From NCBI GenBank assembly GCA_020634215.1, contig JACKCD010000051.1:1-46887 (forward strand): DNA of 46,887 bases. Direction: 5' to 3'. Shown one piece after another: positions 40,880 to 46,887 of the stretch. The position numbers and the translations under genes were made by a program. The stretch comes from Ardenticatenaceae bacterium (GTDB taxonomy: Bacteria > Chloroflexota > Anaerolineae > Promineifilales > Promineifilaceae). How positions within the stretch are numbered: the first letter of the stretch is position 1; each line of letters begins with the position of its first letter. The notes beneath the pieces were generated by a model. The model did not search any database, had not been told where the DNA came from, and was given only the letters and a program-made list of their open reading frames with translations.

Positions 40880-42059
40880 ATGTGATGCCCTCTGGCAACG
40901 GCCAAAGCGGGTGACAACCAACCCAACCACACCGACGGCGATGGCGATGAGCACCACGCCTTAATGCCCCACAGGGTGGAGAGTGCGGACGGTGGCGCGA
41001 TATTCTGTTTGGATGCACTGTTGTCGCTTAGGCTGTGCCTTAAACGACATCACATAATCACCAGCGATGGCTTTGTCGGCGGGTTTGACGTGGACGGTAA
41101 CTTGCGCCTGGGCACCGGGGGCAAGTTGGGGAATGTCGGCCGGGTCAAAGGTAATCGTCCAGCCGTTGGGGGAGGTGGCACTCATGGTGATGGCTTCGGC
41201 GGGGGCGGAGCCGGTGTTTTCCAGCAGCAGGTTAACGGCCGTTTCCTGCCCCGACTGCACATCGCCCGATAAACGGCCGTCTGGTGTGACCAAATCCAGC
41301 GCCGATTGCCCCACTACTTCGGCCGTTAGCGCCATGTCCGCCTTGATCTCACCTGCCTGGGCGTGAACCGCAATTGGGTAGCTGGCGACCTCCATTTTGA
41401 ACAGCGGTGTGGCCTCAATGGAAACCGACTTGGTAGCGTTGGCTTCCAGCGGCAGCGTGGTCACTTCCTGCCCACTGGCCTTAAAGACAACGGTAAACCC
41501 GGCGAAGTACTCCGGCCAGCAAATCCACGTTCAAATCCTCGTCCCCCTCATTTTTTAACGTGGCGTTGAAGCGGAAGGTGCCATCGGGTTTGCCGCGCAG
41601 CGTGGGCAAATCCACCGTCAGGCTCATGTTGGGGGGCAGCTTTTGCTGAATCGTCAGCTCTAGCGGCAGCTTGGCCTGCGCGCCGCTGCCAGCGGCGGTT
41701 ACTTCAAAGTGGTAGGTGTCGGCGGCAACGTCGGCGGGCAAAGTTAGCTTCAAATCAACGCTGGCATCTTTGCCAGGCTGGACGTAGGTTGACGCTGCAA
41801 ATTAGGAGCCGCGAAAACGGCGAATCCATCCCTCTGGCAAACCGTTGACGCCCCAATTTGACAATTTGCCGACGGTGCGGTTGCCAACGGGGTTAACGAG
41901 CATTTTTCGCCCACGCCCACCACCTGCGAGAAATCGGTGTAGAGAGCCAGTGGGGAACGGGGACAGCGGTGGTGTCTGTTTGGGCGTAGGTGATGCCGCT
42001 GCTGCCCAACAGCAGCAGGCCAATTGCCAAAAACCATGTGGATAAAAGAAAACGACGCA
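40880..42059 (-). pseudogene. exported NEW3-domain membrane protein, frameshifted
   Basis: The start MRRFLLSTWFLAIGLLLLG is a signal peptide with GGAG upstream (start 42059). Frame-shifted blocks then show repeated NEW3 (NPCBM-associated) beta domains: LSNWGVNGLPEGW, LPADVAADTYHFEVTAAGSG, ENTGSAPAEAITMSATSPNGW and AGDYVMSF, ending with a C-terminal membrane segment (VLIAIAVGVVGLVVTRFGR). Similar proteins sit beside ABC-2 ATPase/permease pairs. Long clean pieces (40961-41464 and 41481-41753) alternate with indels near 41470, 41760, 41900 and 41960. The gene is probably intact in the organism. Confidence 0.7.
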
Positions 42060-42127
42060 TGTTGAAATTCTCCTGCAAAGGGTGGGGCAAGTTTGTTGGG
42101 GGTTAATCATTTATTTGGGTAAAAAGC

Positions 42128-42214
42128 CCTGTCATTTCGACGAGTCTTCGAGGAGAAATCCCGCTCACTTGGCCGTCGCCAACGGGATTTCTCGGAGGAC
42201 CTCGAAATGACAGG
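42128..42214. repeat. long inverted repeat of the CTGTCATTTCGA...GAAATCCC type
   Basis: CCTGTCATTTCGACGAG to AGAAATCCCG (42128-42163) pairs imperfectly with CGGGATTTCTCGG to CGAAATGACAGG (42183-42214). It fills the gap between the htrA stop region (42280) and the NEW3 gene. Words like GTCATTTCGA...GAAATC are familiar from intergenic repeats of unrelated bacteria. Confidence 0.75.
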
Positions 42215-42279
42215 TTTACCGTTTATGTTGTTAACCCACAACAAACTTGCCCTGTAAATTTTTTACGAAATCGGGTTGA

Positions 42280-43914
42280 TTAGTTTTGCCGTTCGCCTAA
42301 AGTCAGGCTGATGGTTTGCTCCCGGCCGTCGCGCAAAATGGTGAGTTCGAGGGTGTCACCGGGCTTGGCCTGGGCAACGGCGTTTTGCAAATCCTGGGTG
42401 TTTTGCATCGCTTCCCCATTGGCAGCGGTGATGATGTCGCCGCCGAGCAGGACGCGCTGGCCGTTGATGGTGCTGGGTTTGAAGCTGCCGTGTAAGCTAC
42501 CTTTGTCGGCCGGGCTGCCCTGCTCAATTTGCTGGATGAGGACACCGCTTTGGTCTTTGTCCAGGTTCATAGCGGCGGCCAGGTCGCTGTTGAGGGTGAG
42601 GCCGCTGATGCCGAGCCAGGCGTGGTTGTTGGTTTGGTTGGGATTAACGGCCGTTTCCTCCGCCACCGAACCATCGCTACGCGGCCGAGCTTGCAGCGTC
42701 ACGTCCACCGTCTGTGTCTCGCCATCACGCAAAATGGTTAGCGTAATGGTGTCGCCCACCTTGCCAAAGCGACTGAGATAGGTGATGAGGTCGTCCATGC
42801 TGTGGATGGGTTCGCCATTAACGGCCGTTACCACATCCCCACCAACCATCACCTGCTCCCCGTCCATCTCCACCTGCCGGTCGCTGCCGTGCAGGTTGGC
42901 CGCATCCGCCGGGCTGTTGGGAACCACCTCGCCTACCAGCACACCCAATTGGTCACGCGATAACCCTGCAGCCTCGGCCAAATCGGGCGTAAGCGTCACG
43001 CCGCTGATGCCCAAATACGAATGGTCATAATGGCCGTCGCTGACGAGGGCTGGCACCACCTGCTGCACAGTGGCCGAGGGGATGGCAAAGCCAATCCCGG
43101 CTGATGCTCCGGCCGGTGAGATGATGGCCGATGTGACCCCCACAACTTCACCCTGGTCGTTGAGCAACACGCCGCCGGAGTTACCGGGGTTGATGGACGC
43201 ATCCGTTTGGATGATGTCGGGGATGTTGTAGCGCGGGGCAGTCGTGTCGCTGTTGTCCACCGGCAGCAAACGACCCAGGGCGCTGATGATGCCGACGGTC
43301 ATGGTACCTTCTTGCCCAAACGGGTTGCCAATGGCAACTGCCAAATCGCCTACGTGAAGCTGGGTCGAGTCGGCGATTTGCACGGGGTGCAACTCGCTGG
43401 CATCCACGTCCACCGACAAAACGGCCAAATCGCTGTCGGGGTCAGCCCCGACCAGGGTCGCATCCACCGTTTTGTCGTCGGCAAAAATTACGGTGATTTT
43501 GTCGGCGTTGGCAACAACGTGATTGTTGGTCACAATGTGGCCGTCCATATCCCAAACAAAGCCCGACCCTTCAGCCCGGACGGTGGTGTCGGGCTGCTGT
43601 GGGGTGAGGTTGGGAAAGCCGGGCAGGCTGGGGAACTGGAAGATGGGGTTGTTGTTGGCAGCTTGGTGCTGCTCGATGCGAATGTGGACGACGGAGGGAT
43701 TGACCTGGGCGTAGATAGCTTCGAGGGTGCCATTAACGGCCGTTTCCACCACCACATTATCCGCCGCCACCAGCGGCTTGGATACGGTAACTGTCTGGTC
43801 TGCCGTGTTGCTGTCGGCTGCCGAAACGGTGACGGGCTGCGAACAAGCGGTCATACTCATAAGAATGAGCATGGCGAAGAACATAAAAAGGGTTGTACGA
43901 ATTTTACCTGTCAT
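42280..43914 (-). CDS. HtrA/DegP-type serine protease, lipoprotein, two PDZ domains
   Basis: The start at ATG 43914 (GGAGG seven bases upstream) gives 544 residues. A lipobox MTAC follows a hydrophobic segment, so the enzyme is membrane-anchored outside the cytoplasm. The trypsin-like domain (about 65-265) carries the triad H132 (TNNHVV), D162 (DSDLAVL) and S246 (GNSGGVL). Two PDZ domains follow (about 280-395 and 430-544), each with WLGISG/YLGISG starts. Such proteases remove misfolded envelope proteins. A two-component system lies directly upstream in the same direction, suggesting stress control. Three AACGGCCGTT copies are inside and one lies upstream at 44001. Confidence 0.95.
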   Translation of the reverse strand: MTGKIRTTLFMFFAMLILMSMTACSQPVTVSAADSNTADQTVTVSKPLVAADNVVVETAVNGTLEAIYAQVNPSVVHIRIEQHQAANNNPIFQFPSLPGFPNLTPQQPDTTVRAEGSGFVWDMDGHIVTNNHVVANADKITVIFADDKTVDATLVGADPDSDLAVLSVDVDASELHPVQIADSTQLHVGDLAVAIGNPFGQEGTMTVGIISALGRLLPVDNSDTTAPRYNIPDIIQTDASINPGNSGGVLLNDQGEVVGVTSAIISPAGASAGIGFAIPSATVQQVVPALVSDGHYDHSYLGISGVTLTPDLAEAAGLSRDQLGVLVGEVVPNSPADAANLHGSDRQVEMDGEQVMVGGDVVTAVNGEPIHSMDDLITYLSRFGKVGDTITLTILRDGETQTVDVTLQARPRSDGSVAEETAVNPNQTNNHAWLGISGLTLNSDLAAAMNLDKDQSGVLIQQIEQGSPADKGSLHGSFKPSTINGQRVLLGGDIITAANGEAMQNTQDLQNAVAQAKPGDTLELTILRDGREQTISLTLGERQN

Positions 43915-43930
43915 TTTGTGCCTCCAATAC

Positions 43931-43979
43931 AAATAGTGGCTGGTGGTTGGTAGCTGGTACCAGCCACCAGCCACTATTT
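43931..43979. repeat. 16-bp perfect inverted repeat of TGGCTGGTGG words before htrA-like gene
   Basis: AAATAGTGGCTGGTGG (43931-43946) is the exact reverse complement of 43964-43979. It lies 17 bases before the protease start, in its leader, where it could influence translation or transcript stability. Like the other intergenic hairpins its arms are made of reiterated short words. Confidence 0.8.
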
Positions 43980-44121
43980 TCATAATGACAGGATAGGGAA
44001 AACGGCCGTTTTTGGCTTTAAGGCAACTATATGGGAAGTTTAAGCCCAGCTTAAGGAATGAAAATTGAATGGGCTACAAAACCGAGATTGGAGATTGGAA
44101 AATATCGGAAATAAAAATTTC

Positions 44122-44174
44122 TCACGCAAAGGCGCAAAGCCGCCAAGCACTTTCCCCTTTGCGCCTTTGCGTGA
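44122..44174. repeat. 18-bp perfect inverted repeat of GCGCAAAG words
   Basis: TCACGCAAAGGCGCAAAG (44122-44139) is the exact reverse complement of 44157-44174. It is nested within weaker GGAGATTGG/CCAATTG...TCAATC arms (about 44076-44095 and 44205-44230). The 317-base gap 43915-44231 contains these repeats and one AACGGCCGTT but no gene. Confidence 0.8.
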
Positions 44175-44231
44175 CATAAAGTTCATGCTGATAATGTCTA
44201 TTCACCTAATCTCCAATTGCTAATCTTCAAT

Positions 44232-45575
44232 CTAGGTGGCGTAATGGATTGGAAGGTAGAGGGTAAACTGGCTGCCACGCCCCAGATCGCTGTCCGCTTG
44301 AATACGGCCGTTGTGCGCCACGGCCACTTCCTGGGCAATCGTTAGCCCCAGCCCCAGCCCGCGCGGAAAACGGCTGGCCTGCTGCCCGCGAAAAAAGGGG
44401 GTAAATAGATTAGGCAATTCATCGGCCGGGATACCAGGGCCGGTGTCGGCCACGCGCAGCCATAGCTCCCCGCCGCTGCGCCCCGTTTCCACCGACACCT
44501 TGCCACCCGCCGGGGTATATTTGACCGCATTGCTGAGTAAATTGCCGACGGCCTGCGCCAGCCGGTCAGGGTCGGCCAACAGCGGCGGCAAATCGGGTGT
44601 CAGGGCAACCTGCCAAACGATTTCTTTTTCATTAGCCGCCGCCTGCCATGTTTGCAGCAGCGGTTGCAGCCAATCGTTGAGCGAGAGTGGTTGCAGCGTC
44701 AGTTCGCGTGGCCCCAACTTTTGCCCGTGCAGCCGGGTCAGGTCGTCCAGCAGCGGCTGGAGTCGCTCCAGTTCGGCATCCATCCCCGCCAGCAATTCTT
44801 GCCGCAAAGCGGGTGAACCACTATTGTCTTGCCGCAGCACATGAATGGCCGAGCGTACCGCGCCTAACGGCCGGCCGACCTCATGAACCACGTTTGCCAG
44901 CAGGTGGCGGCGGGTTTCTTCCATGTCGTGCAGCCGCTGCGATAGCTGGCTGACGGCTTGTGCCAGCAGCCGCAGCTCTTCGGGGCCGCTGGCAGGGAGA
45001 TCGGCGATGGGCTGGCCGGTGGCAATGTCGGTGACGGCGGCGGTGAGGGCATGGATCGGCCGTTCCAGCCGCAGCGCCAGCACCAGCCCAATGAGGCCAC
45101 CCACCAATAGTTCCAGCCCCAACACGCCGATAAATAGCCAGCGCAGGCGGCTAAACTGGGTGGAAAGATTTTGCACGTCCTGGGTGACTTGGACAATGCC
45201 AACCAACTCCTGGTTGATGTCGCGCACGGGGACGTAGACAACGGCCGTTTTTCCCGAAAACTCATAGATAATACCACCCTCGGCAGACGGCGTGGCTTCG
45301 GGGGAAAGCGGCTGCCCATCGGGTGCCAGCAGCGTTACCTGGCTTTGAAACTGGCTGCTTAGTCCACGCAAAAATGCGTCCGCTTTGGCCGGGTTTTGCC
45401 AAATGTCAGCCTCGTTGATGATCATTTCCGCCTGCTGTGCCAAATCTTGCTCCAGGTTGTGGAGCAGAAGCTGGGATTCCAGAATGTAGAAAAGGGCAAA
45501 GCCTGCCAGAGGAACGATAATGAGCAGGGGGAGCAGGTGGCTGATGATAAAGCGGGCGCGGAGGGTGCGTATCAT
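44232..45575 (-). CDS. sensor histidine kinase
   Basis: The 447 residues show an N-terminal membrane segment (about 10-32), an extracytoplasmic sensor region, a second membrane segment (about 143-165), a HAMP linker, the phosphoacceptor H231 in VVHEVGRPLGAVR and a HATPase domain with N-box LLSNAVKYTP and DTGPGI plus GLGLGLTIAQE. It would phosphorylate the response regulator whose stop overlaps its ATG by four bases (ATGA). Downstream lies the HtrA-type protease, a likely regulatory target. The signal sensed is unknown. Confidence 0.95.
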   Translation of the reverse strand: MIRTLRARFIISHLLPLLIIVPLAGFALFYILESQLLLHNLEQDLAQQAEMIINEADIWQNPAKADAFLRGLSSQFQSQVTLLAPDGQPLSPEATPSAEGGIIYEFSGKTAVVYVPVRDINQELVGIVQVTQDVQNLSTQFSRLRWLFIGVLGLELLVGGLIGLVLALRLERPIHALTAAVTDIATGQPIADLPASGPEELRLLAQAVSQLSQRLHDMEETRRHLLANVVHEVGRPLGAVRSAIHVLRQDNSGSPALRQELLAGMDAELERLQPLLDDLTRLHGQKLGPRELTLQPLSLNDWLQPLLQTWQAAANEKEIVWQVALTPDLPPLLADPDRLAQAVGNLLSNAVKYTPAGGKVSVETGRSGGELWLRVADTGPGIPADELPNLFTPFFRGQQASRFPRGLGLGLTIAQEVAVAHNGRIQADSDLGRGSQFTLYLPIHYAT

Positions 45576-46264
45576 TGGGGCACCAGCTTGTAGCCTATGC
45601 CGCGCACGGTGACGATGCGCTGGGGATGGCTAGGGTTTTCTTCTAGCTTTTCCCGCAGCCAGCGGATGTGGACGTAAACGACCTGGGGTTCTCCGGCAAA
45701 TTCGGCACCCCAGACGCGGCTAACAAGGTTATCCACGGAAACTACATGGCCGGCTTCGAGGGCGAGGGTATGGAGGAGTTGGAACTCTTTGGCGGTGAAG
45801 GAGAGAAAACGGCCGTTTTGCTCCACCGTATGCGCCGCCGGGTCAATCAACAAATCCCCTACCTGGATCGGTTCTGGCACGGTGGGAGCTGCACCACTTT
45901 CGCTGCTGCGCCGCAGCACTGCCTTTATGTGGGCCAGCAGCAGGTCGGTGTTAAACGGCTTGGTGATGTAATCATCCCCGCCCAGTTCCAAGGCCAAAAT
46001 GGCATCCAGCTCGCGGCGGCGGGCGGTGACAAAAATGACGGGAATGTGGTGGGTCTGGTGCAGCTTTTTTAGCGCCTCCAGCCCATCCATCCCCGGCAGA
46101 CCAATATCCAGCAGCAGCAAATCGGGTGGCTCCTGGCGCACGATTGCCAACGCAGCTTCGGCTGTGGCTGCGGCACTGGTTCGGTAGCCTGCCTGCTCCA
46201 GGCTCAAGCTCAGGCTGCGGCGCATCAGCGTATCGTCGTCTACGACAAGAATATGTTTATTCAT
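45572..46264 (-). CDS. OmpR/PhoB-family response regulator
   Basis: The receiver domain has the acidic pocket D9-D10-D11, phosphorylation site D53 (LLLDIGLPGMDG), the conserved T in VTAR and K in YITKPF. A winged-helix DNA-binding domain (about 130-230) with FTAKEFQLLHTLA and VHIRWLREKLE follows, ending RGIGYKLVPQ. It is a normal-length (230 residues) two-component regulator translationally coupled to the kinase gene after it. Confidence 0.96.
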   Translation of the reverse strand: MNKHILVVDDDTLMRRSLSLSLEQAGYRTSAAATAEAALAIVRQEPPDLLLLDIGLPGMDGLEALKKLHQTHHIPVIFVTARRRELDAILALELGGDDYITKPFNTDLLLAHIKAVLRRSSESGAAPTVPEPIQVGDLLIDPAAHTVEQNGRFLSFTAKEFQLLHTLALEAGHVVSVDNLVSRVWGAEFAGEPQVVYVHIRWLREKLEENPSHPQRIVTVRGIGYKLVPQ

Positions 46265-46296
46265 TGAAAACGAGGTCTGGATTGCTTCTTGGGGTT

Positions 46297-46887
46297 TTAG
46301 CGGCGACGACCTGCAATGCGTAAAAGCCGCAAAAACAGGTTGATGAAATCCAGGTAAAGGACTAATGCGCCAAGAATGCTGATGCGGCTCAACTGAAGTT
46401 CGTCATGCTGTGCCAATGCTGCTGCGACTTGCCGTTTGATGCGCTGGGTGTGGTAGACGGTCAGCCCCAGAAAGATAAACATGCCAACGTAAGTGACAAT
46501 CCAAGAGAGAACGGAGTTAGACCAAAACATGTTGATGACGGAGGCAATGACGATGCCAACGAGGGCAAAGAGGAAGAACCGCCCAAACCGACTCAGGTCT
46601 ACCTTGGTGGTGTAGCCGATGATGCTCATGGTGCCGAAAAGAACGGCCGTTGATCCAAACGCCACCGCCACGCTGCCCAACGTATACACGGCAAACATGA
46701 AGGCCAGCGTCACCCCATTGACCGCTGCATAGAGGAAGAAGAGGGAAACGGCCGTTTGTGGCGACAACCGCTTAATGCCAAACGAAATTCCAAGCACCAG
46801 CCCAATCTCCACAAGAAACATCCCCCACATCAACGCGGGGTTTGCGGCCAGCAAACCCATGAGCGGCGAAACCGAAACAGCCGCCGC
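46297..46887 (-). CDS. Bax inhibitor-1 (YccA/YbhL) family membrane protein, N-terminus beyond window
   Basis: The frame is open to the window end without a stop, so the N-terminus is missing, while about 195 residues and the C-terminus are seen. Six or so hydrophobic segments, GISFGIKRLS, IIGYTTKVDLSRFG and the C-terminal LGALVLYLDFINLFLRLLRI are characteristic of the BI-1 family, whose bacterial members (YccA, YbhL, YetJ) are calcium-leak channels or modulators of FtsH. The in-frame Met at 46860 is probably internal. It precedes the response regulator by 32 bases and may belong to the same envelope-stress operon. Two AACGGCCGTT copies (46642, 46747). Confidence 0.9.
   Translation of the reverse strand, partial: AAAVSVSPLMGLLAANPALMWGMFLVEIGLVLGISFGIKRLSPQTAVSLFFLYAAVNGVTLAFMFAVYTLGSVAVAFGSTAVLFGTMSIIGYTTKVDLSRFGRFFLFALVGIVIASVINMFWSNSVLSWIVTYVGMFIFLGLTVYHTQRIKRQVAAALAQHDELQLSRISILGALVLYLDFINLFLRLLRIAGRRR

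Larger units (their letters stand above)
887..46756. repeat. highly iterated palindrome AACGGCCGTT, at least 49 dispersed copies
   Basis: Exact copies begin at 887, 3219, 4972, 5911, 6382, 6456, 7284, 7464, 7611, 16373, 16439, 16481, 17972, 18432, 18944, 20210, 20454, 22227, 22612, 22779, 22856, 23078, 23896, 24132, 25179, 25243, 26025, 30733, 31796, 31882, 32563, 33390, 34127, 34958, 35456, 35599, 35668, 36251, 37403, 38385, 41234, 42646, 42820, 43735, 44001, 45240, 45808, 46642 and 46747. Nineteen extend to AAACGGCCGTTT. About nine more share the core ACGGCCGT. Copies are mainly inside genes, on genes of both strands and in every frame (ETAV, NGRF/NGRW, KRPL on the protein). Positions were read by eye and a few may have been missed. 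Confidence 0.93.

Noticed and set aside
38888..42059. Programmed frameshifting or reading-through as an explanation of the broken exporter genes
   Set aside because: There are too many indels, spread at random over three genes, and a clean copy of the permease lacks them.
43207..43953. Plus-strand open frame (248 codons) opposite the HtrA-type protease
   Set aside because: The protease triad and PDZ domains are unambiguous on the other strand; this frame shows no family features.

Overview
The window looks like a chromosomal segment of a moderate-GC, Gram-variable, heterotrophic filament-type bacterium, most plausibly a member of the Chloroflexota (Anaerolineae/Caldilineae-like). This is inferred from the Thr/Pro/Ala-rich 'TPTATATPTP' linkers on exported proteins, lipoprotein signal peptides, AAA-TPR adenylyl cyclases, kinase-like membrane proteins and the gene neighbourhoods; no rRNA or other marker settles it.

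Layout. (1) 1-9.1 kb: sugar-catabolism island. Minus-strand genes for two sugar-phosphate isomerase/epimerases, a GT2-type glycosyltransferase, a Gfo/Idh/MocA dehydrogenase and a ThuA-like protein sit divergently from a LacI-family regulator and a fused beta-phosphoglucomutase/GH65 disaccharide phosphorylase. (2) 9.2-16.2 kb: a complete family-5 (Opp/Dpp-type) ABC importer operon (binding protein, two permeases, two ATPases), probably for oligosaccharides, followed at 16.3-18.1 kb by a GH13 alpha-amylase lipoprotein. (3) 18.2-22.4 kb: a stand-alone cyclic-nucleotide-binding protein and a zinc-ribbon/class III cyclase/AAA/TPR giant, then tRNA-Gln(CUG). (4) 22.5-30.3 kb: penicillin-acylase-family Ntn hydrolase, methyltransferase, small membrane protein, NYN-domain protein, YhaM-type exoribonuclease and threonine synthase. 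(5) 30.3-36.2 kb: secreted PPC-domain protein, membrane pseudokinase, GDPD, ketopantoate-reductase family, fmt. (6) 36.3-37.5 kb: vapBC toxin-antitoxin and a YchJ-like protein. (7) 37.5-42.1 kb: an ABC-2 exporter locus (NEW3-domain membrane protein, ATPase, permease) in which the permease appears twice and about 3 kb is full of small indels, most likely uncorrected sequence plus a misjoin. (8) 42.3-46.9 kb: HtrA-type protease, histidine kinase, OmpR-type regulator and the end of a Bax-inhibitor-1 family protein, looking like an envelope-stress group.

The most striking signal is not a gene. The 10-bp perfect palindrome AACGGCCGTT occurs at least 49 times (read by eye) on about 47 kb, roughly once per kilobase, mostly inside genes and in all reading frames, against an expectation of far less than one. 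It resembles the HIP1 phenomenon of cyanobacteria but with a different word. It is absent from the 8.7 kb that holds most of the ABC importer operon. A second layer consists of intergenic hairpins built from short reiterated words, some of which resemble repeats seen across phyla. A pair of identical 20-bp near-palindromes one base away from the bacterial parS consensus lies at 24.9 and 26.7 kb.
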